Assembly: GCA_903907745.1 (NCBI GenBank)
Contig: CAIVPF010000063.1
Coordinates: 1-64,000, forward strand
Direction of reading: 5' to 3'
Length of the DNA: 64,000 nt
Source of the DNA: an uncultured Cytophagaceae bacterium
GTDB taxonomy: Bacteria > Bacteroidota > Bacteroidia > Cytophagales > Spirosomataceae
The notes below the pieces were generated by a model that made no database searches, was not told the origin of the DNA, and saw nothing but the letters and a program-made list of their open reading frames with translations. The translations under genes and the position numbers were made by a program. Shown here piece after piece: positions 1-8,876 of this stretch. Numbering within the stretch: position 1 is the first letter of the stretch; every line of letters starts with the position of its first letter.

Positions 1-1283
1 AATGGCTGAAGCCCCATTTTTTTCCAGATAAAGACAAACTTAATCGTATTGTAAATCGCCAGCGCAATTAAAGCCGCTAGCGCCGCCCCATTATACGAAT
101 ACATCGGGATAAAAATCAGATTCCCGATCACCACGCAGAGGGCCAGCACCATGTAAAAAAATAAGTCGTAGCGGTAATAATTTGAATTAATTAAAATCTC
201 AGAATTCAAACCGGTTCCCATATCGATAATCTTGCTGATCCCCACCATGAGGACCACCCATTTTCCCGCCTCGTAAATTTCATGTCGGGGGATGATTTGA
301 TAAATAAATTCCAAATTGCACCAAATGAGGAGAAAAAGAAAACAGCCGACTAACAATAAATTCAAGGACGATTTTCGATAAATTTCCTCTATTTGGGACG
401 AATCATTTCGTTTCCAAGCCTGTGCCAAAAGTGGCGTACTTATCGCCGCAATCACATTCCGCGGAATCGCAATCATCAAACCCATCCGCGAATTAATATC
501 AAAAATCGCCGTCGTACTCAATCCCCCCGCATAAGCCGGAAGCATTAATTTTTCAATGTGCTGAATGAGCGTAAAACTCGCGCCGGCCAATAACACCCAG
601 CCTCCATAGGAACACATTTCTTTAAAAATCGGTTGCTTCAAAAATGAAAAATCCAACCGCGTATAAAAACGTTTTAGCTGTTTGATATAAACCAAAAGCC
701 CAATCACCGCCACCACATAGGAAACAGTAATGCATTGAATTAGCTCATGAAAACTCAAATACCCCCATCCAAAACCCAGAATTAAAATCGCATTCGATAT
801 CCGTAAATACAATTCCCGAATAATCGCCGGAACCACAATCCGCAAATGAACCCGCGCATAGGATTCCAACACCGTCATGTATAAATAACTAGCCGTCAAG
901 GGAATGATATAATAAAAATAGGCAGGTAATAAGGGTGAATTTTCTGAATAAATCCGATCAAAAACTTCATGTAAAGCCAAATAGCCCAACACAACTAAAC
1001 TCAAACCGAAAAGTGGTGCGAGAAGTAAAAAACCAAAAAATCCATTGTGCCCCTTTTCCGGATTATCGAAATGCGGAAAAAATCGCACCGCGATGTGCGG
1101 GATGCCTAATTGGGTAAATGAGGCGAAAATGAGGGGAATGCTGACAAGCGCGCCGGCGATAAGGCCTACTTGTGCCTGAGATAAAAATTGATTGTATAAA
1201 AAGATGACATTAAAGGTGCCAATCGCCGTACCTATATAGGTTACAAGGGAAGCTTTTGCGCTTTGGCGAATGACGATACCCAT
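1..1283 (-). CDS. Wzx-like polysaccharide flippase, C-terminus beyond the window
   Basis: Open from an ATG at 1283 to the window edge, at least 427 residues and still open, so the C-terminus is missing. The translation is very hydrophobic, with about a dozen membrane segments. It starts MGIVIRQSAKASLVTYIGTA, the usual opening of MOP-superfamily oligosaccharide flippases, which move undecaprenyl-linked sugar repeats across the inner membrane. The C-terminal part read here (FFYMVLALCVVIGNLIFIP, then YSYNGAALAALIAL) is typical of the polysaccharide biosynthesis C-terminal domain. It lies downstream of a GT4 glycosyltransferase and a methyltransferase on the same strand, which supports a surface-polysaccharide cluster. 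A separate -7 box lies at 1305-1312, so it may have its own promoter. The transported glycan cannot be inferred. Confidence 0.85.
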   Translation of the reverse strand, partial: MGIVIRQSAKASLVTYIGTAIGTFNVIFLYNQFLSQAQVGLIAGALVSIPLIFASFTQLGIPHIAVRFFPHFDNPEKGHNGFFGFLLLAPLFGLSLVVLGYLALHEVFDRIYSENSPLLPAYFYYIIPLTASYLYMTVLESYARVHLRIVVPAIIRELYLRISNAILILGFGWGYLSFHELIQCITVSYVVAVIGLLVYIKQLKRFYTRLDFSFLKQPIFKEMCSYGGWVLLAGASFTLIQHIEKLMLPAYAGGLSTTAIFDINSRMGLMIAIPRNVIAAISTPLLAQAWKRNDSSQIEEIYRKSSLNLLLVGCFLFLLIWCNLEFIYQIIPRHEIYEAGKWVVLMVGISKIIDMGTGLNSEILINSNYYRYDLFFYMVLALCVVIGNLIFIPMYSYNGAALAALIALAIYNTIKFVFIWKKMGLQP

Positions 1284-1295
1284 AGATGTTTTCGG

Positions 1296-1314
1296 TGTAT
1301 TTTACAAAAATACA
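1296..1314 (-). promoter_or_regulatory. Putative promoter with inverted repeat for the flippase gene
   Basis: On the minus strand a TATTTTTG -7 box (1305-1312) matches the Bacteroidota TAnnTTTG consensus 21 bases before the ATG. It lies inside a perfect inverted repeat, TGTATTTT / AAAATACA with a 3-base loop (1296-1314). No -33 TTG is found at the ideal spacing, so this is a moderate call. The repeat could be an operator. Confidence 0.45.
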
Positions 1315-1338
1315 CATTTGGTCGGCAAAGGGATGGAA

Positions 1339-2439
1339 TTAGAGGAGACTTTTTAGTTTTTGTGCTTGTTGGGCCAGTTCATAATGCGCCAACATATGCC
1401 TGCGCGCCGCATTTCCCATCTTTTCTCGCAGTTCCACATCTTCGGCTAATCGAATCAGCGCCTGTCCCATGGCTTGGATATCATGTTCATCGACCAAAAT
1501 TCCCGTTTCTCCATCCACCACTGCTTCGGGAATTCCGGCATGTCGGGTCGATACGATCGGTAGTGCACAGGCAGAAGCCTCTAATATGGAATTAGGTGTC
1601 CCCTCCGAATCACCGGAAGGAGTTAGGACGGAATGTTGGATGAAGACATCGGCCTGTTGAAGTGCTAAAAGGATGGTCTCGGGACTTTGTTGGCCTCGAA
1701 ATAAGACTGATTTTTCTAAGCCACGCTCTTGCACATATTGTTTTGCCTCGTCCCATAATTCCCCGTCGCCGATCATCGTGAAGGTCGCGTCTGGAAATTT
1801 ACCTACTAGTATTTCAAAGGATCGAATACTCGCGATGGGTGCTTTTTTAGCGGTGAATCGGCCGACGGAAATCAGCCGAAATCCCGCGGTTGATTTTTTT
1901 TCATGGGAAGGCTGAAATTTTTCGAGGTCCACGCCATAGGGAACCACATGTAAATTCGGTAATGGCCCACAGACGGATTCGATGTCTCTTTTCATCACTT
2001 GAGACACCGCGATGATGGCTTTGGCTTCTTGAGCCATACGGATATAAGATGAGCCATAGGCCTCAATCGTCTTTTTCTCGCTCGCATCAAAGCCATGAAA
2101 ATGGACGGAAAAAGGAATTTTCGCCTCCACGCAAGCCTGCCTGATATGTGTGCCCAGAGGCCCATAATTCGCCAAAACCGCCTCAATCTGATTTTTTTGC
2201 AAAAAGTTTTTCAGAAAAAAGGAATAGATTTTTTGATACATCGCTGGAAATAAATTCCGCAAGGTACCTCGAACCGCTAAGAGAGTCAAAGGAAAGGGAT
2301 AGATGGAGCCGCCACCGAAGAAGCGGGAGGGTTGCCAACCTTCATACAGCACCGCAAAGGGTTTCAATTGCTTCACCTGCTGATCGATAAAGGTCTCAGA
2401 ATAGGAATAGAAATTCGACCGGGCGATGAGTAATTTCAT
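1339..2439 (-). CDS. Family GT4 glycosyltransferase
   Basis: A 366-residue GT-B fold glycosyltransferase. The N-terminal half has an HFHGFDAS stretch, like the acceptor-side loop of colanic-acid WcaL-type enzymes. The C-terminal donor domain has RLISVGRFTAKKAP (start of the GT4 Rossmann domain) and SEGTPNSILEASACALPIV, which carries the E-x7-E nucleotide-sugar motif. It should add a sugar from an NDP-sugar to a lipid-linked glycan on the cytoplasmic face. The ATG at 2439 directly abuts the stop codon of the upstream methyltransferase (2440), so the two are co-transcribed. Sugar specificity cannot be read from the sequence. Confidence 0.88.
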   Translation of the reverse strand: MKLLIARSNFYSYSETFIDQQVKQLKPFAVLYEGWQPSRFFGGGSIYPFPLTLLAVRGTLRNLFPAMYQKIYSFFLKNFLQKNQIEAVLANYGPLGTHIRQACVEAKIPFSVHFHGFDASEKKTIEAYGSSYIRMAQEAKAIIAVSQVMKRDIESVCGPLPNLHVVPYGVDLEKFQPSHEKKSTAGFRLISVGRFTAKKAPIASIRSFEILVGKFPDATFTMIGDGELWDEAKQYVQERGLEKSVLFRGQQSPETILLALQQADVFIQHSVLTPSGDSEGTPNSILEASACALPIVSTRHAGIPEAVVDGETGILVDEHDIQAMGQALIRLAEDVELREKMGNAARRHMLAHYELAQQAQKLKSLL

Positions 2440-3138
2440 TTATTTTTTTGCGACCAGAATGAAGGTACAGGCATCCTGATTTCGGGTTTTGGCTAAGATA
2501 ATTTTATCGAAGAAAATAATGAGTGGTTGCATGATGAGCGCCAAAATAAAACGCAATGGCCGAGGTATTTTGAATAAAATTCCATCTTGAAAGAGTTGGA
2601 GCCCCATGGCGGACCGACCTAAAATTCCCTCAAAATACACCACCTCGAACCCAGCTTCCTTGACGATTTTTTGTAAACCTGTAGAGGTCCAGCGCCAATA
2701 GTCCGTTGGGTCCGGATGAAACATCCAATATCCATGCGTCGAAAGAATTAATTTTCCGCCCGGCTGTAAGATTCGATAAGCTTCTTGCAAATACTGGGTT
2801 GGATTTTCCACATGTTCGAGCACTTGGGTCGAAAGGACAAAACCCACACTTTCGTTGGGCATATCGATCTGTCCTTCGGGATTGATGGTCACATCGGCTT
2901 TGGTATTAAGCGCTAAATCGAGCCCGATGTATTGTTCTACGTAGGGGTCAAAAAGTGGCTGATAGGGTTTGTTGCCACAACCATAATCGGCGAGCAACTG
3001 ATGCGGGGCATTTTTAACGAAGAGGGAGATAACCTTTTCGAGTTGTCTGCGCAGTTCGTGTAAATAATAATAACGTGCGGACATCCGTCCCCAAATTTTG
3101 GGATAAAGTCGTTCGATACCTGCTTCTCTGCTTTCCAT
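2440..3138 (-). CDS. Class I SAM-dependent methyltransferase
   Basis: 232 residues. The motif LLADYGCGNKPYQPLF is the SAM-binding glycine-rich loop, and LSTQVLEHVENPTQYLQEA is the post-strand-4 motif of the Methyltransf_11 fold, followed by LQPGGKLILSTHG. The hydrophobic C-terminal region (LRFILALIMQPLIIFF) could associate with the membrane. It lies between a repeat protein (4-base gap) and a glycosyltransferase (no gap), which suggests a role in modifying a surface glycan or its lipid carrier. The methyl acceptor is unknown. Confidence 0.85.
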   Translation of the reverse strand: MESREAGIERLYPKIWGRMSARYYYLHELRRQLEKVISLFVKNAPHQLLADYGCGNKPYQPLFDPYVEQYIGLDLALNTKADVTINPEGQIDMPNESVGFVLSTQVLEHVENPTQYLQEAYRILQPGGKLILSTHGYWMFHPDPTDYWRWTSTGLQKIVKEAGFEVVYFEGILGRSAMGLQLFQDGILFKIPRPLRFILALIMQPLIIFFDKIILAKTRNQDACTFILVAKK

Positions 3139-3142
3139 GGGT

Positions 3143-4258
3143 TTATTGGCCTGTGATTCGACTGAATTCGATTAATGAGTTTTTGTATTCCAAATATTCT
3201 TTTGCCACATGTGTGTATTTACGGGCCTTTGCGGTTTGTCCATTTTTTTGAGCGATACGGATTAGTCCTAAATACGAAAGGCCCCGAATGTCCTTGGTAA
3301 ATCGTTCATCCCAAGGGTAATTTAATGACTTCAAATATAAGGATTCTGCCGCACTTAGGTTATGGTTTTCAAATTCTTCCCGCATTCCTCGAAAAGTCGT
3401 GGCGCAACCGATGAAATAGGGGGATTTTGATTTTTCTAATTGCTCGCAAAAAAACGCTGCCCCCTCATAATTTCCGGTGAGACTTAATAATTCGGCTCGC
3501 TGAAGAACATATAACTGATTATTTGGGTGGGCTTTGATTAATTCTAAACTATATGGAAGGCCTTTAGCTGGCGTACCTTCGTATTTATTATAAATGTAAC
3601 CGAGGTAAAAGAGGGATTCGTTTTTCACAAAAACGGCTTTTTTAGCCCCAGATTCTAGGTAGGAAAGTCCTATTTTTTTATTTCCATCTTCGAAAAACCA
3701 CATGAGCGGTTTGATGATGGGATGGATTTCGGGGTAGGAAATGCGGTAATATTTGTAAACGCCGGAGGCGTAATAAAATTCGGCTTGATTCTCGGTGTTT
3801 TTCAGGCCGATTTTCATGAAGGAATAGGCTTTTTTGGCATAATTAACCGCTTTAAAGAAATTTTGGTTATCGGCTTCAAAGCCTGCTAAAAATCCGAGGG
3901 AAGCCGTGCAGAAAAATGCGGCTTCTAAATCTTGTTCGTTTTTGGTATAGAGATCATGGGAAAGGGCATAGGCTTTTTCGAGGAGATGCACGTATTGTTG
4001 GCCTATCACCACATGATCCTTCAGGGGAAAATATTGTTGTTCCAATTGCATCGCGGCGAGTAGGTAACCCGCAGGATGTTTGGGGTATTTGGCTCTCAGG
4101 GCACTGAATTGCTGACCTGCTTCCTTGAAATCATAGGAATACAAATGATTCAATCCGGTGGTGATCGTCGTTTTGGCTTGGGCGTCTTGCAATAATTGAC
4201 CTAAAAATGAATAGGGCAACAAAACAAAAAACAAGAATAAAATCCGAGGCATCCGCAT
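3143..4258 (-). CDS. Secreted TPR-like repeat protein of unknown function
   Basis: 371 residues from the ATG at 4258. A TTG codon 15 bases upstream also opens the frame, but ATG gives a cleaner signal peptide (RILFLFFVLLPYSFLGQ). The rest is helical with pairs such as GLNHLYSYDFKEAGQQFSAL, GYIYNKYEGTPAKGLPYS and AELLSLTGNYEGAAFFCEQL, typical of degenerate tetratricopeptide repeats, so it probably works as a periplasmic or outer-membrane scaffold. It is the first gene of the minus-strand polysaccharide cluster and is divergent from the M16 peptidase. I do not recognise a more specific family. Confidence 0.75.
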   Translation of the reverse strand: MRMPRILFLFFVLLPYSFLGQLLQDAQAKTTITTGLNHLYSYDFKEAGQQFSALRAKYPKHPAGYLLAAMQLEQQYFPLKDHVVIGQQYVHLLEKAYALSHDLYTKNEQDLEAAFFCTASLGFLAGFEADNQNFFKAVNYAKKAYSFMKIGLKNTENQAEFYYASGVYKYYRISYPEIHPIIKPLMWFFEDGNKKIGLSYLESGAKKAVFVKNESLFYLGYIYNKYEGTPAKGLPYSLELIKAHPNNQLYVLQRAELLSLTGNYEGAAFFCEQLEKSKSPYFIGCATTFRGMREEFENHNLSAAESLYLKSLNYPWDERFTKDIRGLSYLGLIRIAQKNGQTAKARKYTHVAKEYLEYKNSLIEFSRITGQ

Positions 4259-4310
4259 AAAATTGAATTGCAAAAATAGGCAAGCCCTGTGGTTTTTGGG
4301 TCTAATTTTT

Positions 4311-4318
4311 TACATTTG
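4311..4318 (+). promoter_or_regulatory. -7 promoter box for the M16 peptidase gene
   Basis: TACATTTG matches the Bacteroidota -7 consensus TAnnTTTG. It lies 28 bases before the ATG at 4346 and downstream of an in-frame GTG at 4289. This places transcription initiation after the GTG and supports the ATG as the real start. Confidence 0.55.
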
Positions 4319-4345
4319 TTTAATTCTTTTTTTCACTCGCCTTTC

Positions 4346-5581
4346 ATGATTTCATATCAAACATTTACGTTGGCCAACGGCCTCCAAGTTATCGTTCACG
4401 AAGATCCTAGTACAACCCTGGCTGTCATGGATGTGATTTATGATGTGGGGTCGCGGGATGAGGATCCTGAAAGGACGGGTTTTGCGCATCTATTTGAACA
4501 TTTGATGTTTGGGGGTTCGGCGAATATTCCGAATTACGATGCGCCATTGCAACAAGTAGGCGGCGAAAACAATGCCTTCACCACCCCGGATTTAACGAAT
4601 TATTATATTTCAGTTCCTTATCAAAATATCGAAACGGCATTCTGGTTGGAATCAGATCGGATGATGCAATTGGCCTTTAATCCGCAGTCTTTGGAAGTCC
4701 AACGAAAGGTGGTCATCGAAGAATTCAAACAGCGCTATTTAAATCAGCCTTATGGTGATGTGTGGTTGAAATTTCGTCCTTTGATATACGAAAAACACCC
4801 CTATCGCTGGCCGACCATCGGTGCTGAAATCAAGCACATCGAGGAGGCGCAGATGGAAGATGTCAAAGCATTTTTTAATCGCTATTATGTTCCGAGCAAT
4901 GCCATTTTAGTGGTAGCCGGGAAAGTGACGTTCGATCAGGTGAAAGCCTTGTCAGAAAAATGGTTTGCACCGATTCCGAGCGGGGAAAAGCCGCAGCGGA
5001 AATTACCTATTGAGCCGGTTCAATTAGTCGATCGACGCATGGAAATCGAGGCTCAAGTCCCTTCGAATCGCATTTATAAGGCCTATCCTGTGGTGGGTAG
5101 GTATGCGGATGGATATCATGCGGTGGATATGCTGTCTGATTTAATGGGTCGAAATGAGTCATCCTTTTTATATGAAAAATTAGTTCAAAATGAGCGCATA
5201 TTTGATTCCATTTCGGCTTCACAAACGGGTTCGACGGATCCGGGTTTGTTGATTATCTCGGGCCAAGTGGCAGATAGCATTTCGCTGGAGGAGGCCGAAA
5301 AGGCCTTGGATGAAGCGATTTCGCAATTTGTAGCCTTTGAATTTACGGAGGAAGATTTGCAACGAGTAAAAAATCAGGGAGAGGCGAGTTTGGTTTTTGG
5401 GGAGGTGGAAGTGTTAAATCGGGCGATGAATTTAGCCATGGCGGCGAATGCGGGGCATGTGAATTATGTGAATGAGGAGGCGGAGAAAATTGCGCAGGTG
5501 ACGATGGAGGAAGTGAATTTTTGGTCGAAGAAAATTTTTGTTGAGGGAAAATCAAATACCTTGTTGTATAAAAAATGCTAA
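4346..5581 (+). CDS. M16 family zinc metallopeptidase
   Basis: 411 residues. The start is set at ATG 4346 (MISYQTFTLANGLQVIVHED), where family similarity begins and which lies downstream of the promoter box. The inverted zinc motif HLFEH is at residues 48-52, and a downstream VVIEEFKQR segment supplies the third, glutamate ligand as in pitrilysin/MPP-type enzymes. The family degrades peptides inside a clam-shell chamber of two M16 modules. This protein has one N- plus C-domain pair, the size of a single subunit that usually dimerises. There is no clear signal peptide, so it is probably cytoplasmic. Its stop is one base from the ispF ATG, so the two are likely co-transcribed. The substrate is unknown. 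Confidence 0.9.
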   Translation: MISYQTFTLANGLQVIVHEDPSTTLAVMDVIYDVGSRDEDPERTGFAHLFEHLMFGGSANIPNYDAPLQQVGGENNAFTTPDLTNYYISVPYQNIETAFWLESDRMMQLAFNPQSLEVQRKVVIEEFKQRYLNQPYGDVWLKFRPLIYEKHPYRWPTIGAEIKHIEEAQMEDVKAFFNRYYVPSNAILVVAGKVTFDQVKALSEKWFAPIPSGEKPQRKLPIEPVQLVDRRMEIEAQVPSNRIYKAYPVVGRYADGYHAVDMLSDLMGRNESSFLYEKLVQNERIFDSISASQTGSTDPGLLIISGQVADSISLEEAEKALDEAISQFVAFEFTEEDLQRVKNQGEASLVFGEVEVLNRAMNLAMAANAGHVNYVNEEAEKIAQVTMEEVNFWSKKIFVEGKSNTLLYKKC

Positions 5582-5582
5582 C

Positions 5583-6065
5583 ATGAAAATACGGGTAGGT
5601 CAAGGATACGATGTGCATCAATGGGTTTTAGGTCGTCCCTGTATGTTGGGGGGAATTGAAATTCCGTCGGACAAAGGTCCCATGGGCCATTCGGATGCGG
5701 ATGTGGTGTGTCATGTGCTTTGCGAAGCTTTATTGGGTGCCGCGAACATGCGCAATATTGGCTATCATTTTTCGGATAAGGATCCGCAGTGGAAGGGTGT
5801 GGCGAGTACGAAATTATTGGCTCGGGTGATGGAGATGCTGCGCGAGGCGGGTTGGGAATTAGGGAATGCGGATGTGACGATCGTTTTAGATCAGCCCAAA
5901 TTAAATGCCCATATTCCGGCCATGAAGGAAAATTTAGCTCAGGTGATGGGGGTCGAAGTGGATCAAATCTCGATTAAAGCGACGACATCGGAGGGGATGG
6001 GTTTTGTAGGAAGGGGCGAAGGAATATCGGCGATGGCCGTGGCCTTAATTCAAAATATTTCATGA
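5583..6065 (+). CDS. ispF: 2-C-methyl-D-erythritol 2,4-cyclodiphosphate synthase
   Basis: 160 residues from ATG 5583; an upstream in-frame start would add an unrelated tail overlapping the peptidase gene. The zinc site is intact: D10 and H12 in GYDVH, and H44 in HSDADVVCH. The C-terminal SIKATTSEGMGFVGRGEG is the family signature that binds the cytidine moiety. The enzyme cyclises CDP-methylerythritol 2-phosphate to MEcPP, releasing CMP, in the MEP isoprenoid pathway. Length is normal for the family. Its stop overlaps the start of the rel/spoT gene by 4 bases (ATGA), indicating translational coupling. Confidence 0.96.
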   Translation: MKIRVGQGYDVHQWVLGRPCMLGGIEIPSDKGPMGHSDADVVCHVLCEALLGAANMRNIGYHFSDKDPQWKGVASTKLLARVMEMLREAGWELGNADVTIVLDQPKLNAHIPAMKENLAQVMGVEVDQISIKATTSEGMGFVGRGEGISAMAVALIQNIS

Positions 6066-8323
6066 AGCAGGTAACGATCGATTTGGAAAAAGAGCGTATC
6101 GAGATCTTAAAAAGATACCGAAAGCTTTTGCGTGCGGCCAAGCCTTACTTGAAGGATGATGATGCCAAACAAATCAAAAAGGCGTTTTTATTGTCAGCGG
6201 AGGCCCATAAGGACATGCGTCGTAAATCGGGTGAACCTTATATTTACCATCCATTGGCAGTGGCCCAGATTTGTGTAGAGGAGATTGGTTTGGGCCCTAC
6301 GTCGATTATTTCGGCCTTGATGCACGATGTGGTGGAGGATACGAACACGACATTGTTGGATATTGAAAAGGAATTTGGCCCTAAAATTACGTCGATCATT
6401 GATGGATTAACGAAGATTGCGGGCACTTTTGATTATGGTACATCGCAACAGGCGGAGAATTTCCGAAAGATGTTGTTGACCTTATCGGATGACATTCGGG
6501 TGATATTGATCAAATTGGCTGATCGCTTGCATAATATGCGGACCTTGAGTTCGATGGCGAAGGAGAAGCAATTGAAGATCGCTTCGGAGACGATTTATTT
6601 ATATGCGCCATTGGCCCATCGTTTGGGATTGAATGCGATTAAATCGGAGTTGGAGGATTTGGGATTGAAGTATACGGAGCCGGAGTCCTATCGGGAGATT
6701 GCGCATAAATTGATGGAGAACAAGCGCAATCGGGAGAGTTTTGTGGAGCATTTTATCAAGCCGATTAAGAAATCCTTGGATGAGCGCGGATTGGCATATA
6801 CGATAAAAGGAAGGCCAAAATCGATTTATTCGATATATAATAAGTTGAAGAAGGGTAATACGGATTTTGAAAAAATATATGATTTATTTGCGGTGAGGGT
6901 GGTGTTGGATGTGCCATTGGAGCGTGAGAAATCGGATTGTTGGGAAGTTTATAGTATTGTCACAGATCATTATCGGCCGAATCCGAGTCGCTTGAAGGAT
7001 TGGGTGTCTACGCCTAAGTCGAATGGATATGAATCTTTGCACACGACGGTGATGAGTTTGCCTTATGGGAGTGATAAGGAAGGTCGCTGGGTGGAGGTTC
7101 AAATTCGGACCACGCGCATGGATGAGATTGCAGAGAAGGGGGTTGCGGCGCATTTTAAATATAAGGGAACGGATACGCGAACGAATCAAGCATTTGAGTC
7201 CTGGCTATCTCAGGTTCGGGAGGCCTTGGAGTCGAATGACAAGACGCAATCGGCCGTCGAATTAGTGGATGACATCAAAAATTCCTTGTATCATGAGGAG
7301 GTTTTTGTGTTTACGCCCAAGGGGAAATTGATTGTGTTGCAGTCGGGTTCAACGGCCTTGGATTTTGCTTTTGAGATTCACTCGGAGGTGGGTGCGAAAT
7401 GTATTGGAGCGAAGGTGGGTGGTAAATTAGTGCCATTATCGCATAAATTAGCGAATGGGGATCAGATTGAGATTTTGACTTCGTCGAAGCAAAAACCCTC
7501 GGAGGATTGGTTGCGCATTGTGTTTACGACGAAGGCGAAGGCGCGGATCAAGGATTTTATTAAGGAGGAGAATAAATCACATTTGATTAAGGGGCGGGAT
7601 ATGATTGAGGCGCGGTTGAAGCATTTGGGATATCCGACGTTGACCTTAGAATTAACGAATCAATTGCGGGCCTATTTCAATGCGAAGGATGCGAATGATT
7701 TGTTTTATCGTTTTGGGAAGGTATATATTCCGATAGAGCAATTGAAGCACTGGAAATCCGACCGTGAGCAGCATGAGCGGAAGCAGGCGGAGAAGTCGAT
7801 TCAGTCACCGATTGTGGATAGCAAATCGTTCCGAAAGGAGATGCAGCAGTATCACAAGGATCGGAAGGAGTCGGATATTTTGTTGATTGGGGAGGATATG
7901 GACAAGGTGGATTATACCTTGGCGAAATGTTGTAATCCGATTTCGGGGGATGAGGTGTTTGGTTTTGTGACGATTAATGAGGGGATTAAGATACATCGGA
8001 CGGGCTGTCCGAACTCGCCGGAATTATTGTCGAGGCATGGGGATCGGGTGATTAAGGCGCAATGGACGAGTCAGATTGCGATGTCTTTTATTGTGGAGTT
8101 GGTGATTCGGGGGATTGATCGGGTGGGTTTGGTGAATGATGTGACGCGGGTGATTTCGGATGAGTTAAAGGTGAATATTACGGCCTTGACGATCGGGGTG
8201 AAGGATGGTTTATTTGAGGGAAAGATTTCGTTGATGATTCAGGATACGGTTCATTTGGAATCCTTGGTGGTTGAGTTGGAGCAAGTGACGGGGGTAATTG
8301 ACGTGGCCAGGGAGGAAATTTAG
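6062..8323 (+). CDS. Bifunctional (p)ppGpp synthetase/hydrolase (Rel/SpoT)
   Basis: 753 residues with the full long-RSH architecture. The HD hydrolase domain has HKDMRRKSGEPYIYHP and the catalytic HDVVEDT at 88-94, so the hydrolase looks active. The synthetase domain (about 240-370) has GRPKSIYSIYNKL and SNGYESLHTTV. A TGS domain follows at about 410-470, then a conserved-cysteine region with LAKCCNPISGDEVFGF, and a C-terminal ACT domain. It makes and destroys the stringent-response alarmone ppGpp. Codons strongly favour G or T in third position (GCG, ACG, TTG, CGG). It overlaps ispF by 4 bases and is followed by a Fur-family gene. Confidence 0.97.
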   Translation: MKQVTIDLEKERIEILKRYRKLLRAAKPYLKDDDAKQIKKAFLLSAEAHKDMRRKSGEPYIYHPLAVAQICVEEIGLGPTSIISALMHDVVEDTNTTLLDIEKEFGPKITSIIDGLTKIAGTFDYGTSQQAENFRKMLLTLSDDIRVILIKLADRLHNMRTLSSMAKEKQLKIASETIYLYAPLAHRLGLNAIKSELEDLGLKYTEPESYREIAHKLMENKRNRESFVEHFIKPIKKSLDERGLAYTIKGRPKSIYSIYNKLKKGNTDFEKIYDLFAVRVVLDVPLEREKSDCWEVYSIVTDHYRPNPSRLKDWVSTPKSNGYESLHTTVMSLPYGSDKEGRWVEVQIRTTRMDEIAEKGVAAHFKYKGTDTRTNQAFESWLSQVREALESNDKTQSAVELVDDIKNSLYHEEVFVFTPKGKLIVLQSGSTALDFAFEIHSEVGAKCIGAKVGGKLVPLSHKLANGDQIEILTSSKQKPSEDWLRIVFTTKAKARIKDFIKEENKSHLIKGRDMIEARLKHLGYPTLTLELTNQLRAYFNAKDANDLFYRFGKVYIPIEQLKHWKSDREQHERKQAEKSIQSPIVDSKSFRKEMQQYHKDRKESDILLIGEDMDKVDYTLAKCCNPISGDEVFGFVTINEGIKIHRTGCPNSPELLSRHGDRVIKAQWTSQIAMSFIVELVIRGIDRVGLVNDVTRVISDELKVNITALTIGVKDGLFEGKISLMIQDTVHLESLVVELEQVTGVIDVAREEI

Positions 8324-8369
8324 CATTTTTCAGAATTTATAGCTTATTTTACTTCGTTTTTTTCGATAG

Positions 8370-8855
8370 ATGTCGGCAGCAATAGAGAAGTTTGATTCAG
8401 TAAAAAAGATTTTCACAGCTTATTTGGAAAATAAAGGCTTGCGAAAGACTCCGGAGCGTTTTGCGATCTTAGAGGAGATCTATCTGCGGGATGATCATTT
8501 TGATGTGGAGGAGTTGTACATCTCGATGAAAAACAAGAAATATCAGGTGTCTCGTGCGACGGTATATAATACCTTGGATGTGTTGGTGGAATGTGATTTG
8601 GTGGTAAAACATCAGTTTGGGAGGAATCAAGCGCAGTTTGAGAAGTCCTATGGTCGTCGGCAGCATGATCATTTAATTTGTACGGACTGTCACAAAGTGA
8701 CAGAGTTTTGTGATCCGCGGGTGCAGACGATACAGAGTTTAGTGGGGGATATGTTGCAATTTAATGTGATGCATCATTCTTTGATCTTTTATGGATCGTG
8801 TACGAAGAAAAATTGTGAGTCAAGGGAACAATATTTGGCTCAAAATCAGGAATAA
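8370..8855 (+). CDS. Fur-family metal-responsive transcriptional regulator
   Basis: 161 residues. The N-terminal winged helix carries [13 protein letters not shown] at about 60-72, the Fur DNA-recognition helix. The dimerisation domain has [15 protein letters not shown] (C104, C107) and a second cysteine pair C144/C149 in GSCTKKNC, so a structural zinc site of the CxxC...CxxxxC type is intact. Family members repress iron, zinc or peroxide-stress genes when metal is bound. Which metal this one senses cannot be decided from sequence alone. It lies 46 bases after rel/spoT and 21 bases before purA, all on one strand. Confidence 0.92.
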   Translation: MSAAIEKFDSVKKIFTAYLENKGLRKTPERFAILEEIYLRDDHFDVEELYISMKNKKYQVSRATVYNTLDVLVECDLVVKHQFGRNQAQFEKSYGRRQHDHLICTDCHKVTEFCDPRVQTIQSLVGDMLQFNVMHHSLIFYGSCTKKNCESREQYLAQNQE

Positions 8856-8876
8856 TTTACGTTTAAAAAATTTATT

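Noticed and set aside
1263-2390. Plus-strand frames opposite the glycosyltransferase
   Set aside because: Antisense shadows with no domain, and the minus-strand gene is clear.
4289-4345. GTG start 57 bases upstream of the M16 peptidase ATG
   Set aside because: It lies ahead of the -7 box and encodes a Phe/Ser-rich stretch unlike the family N-terminus.
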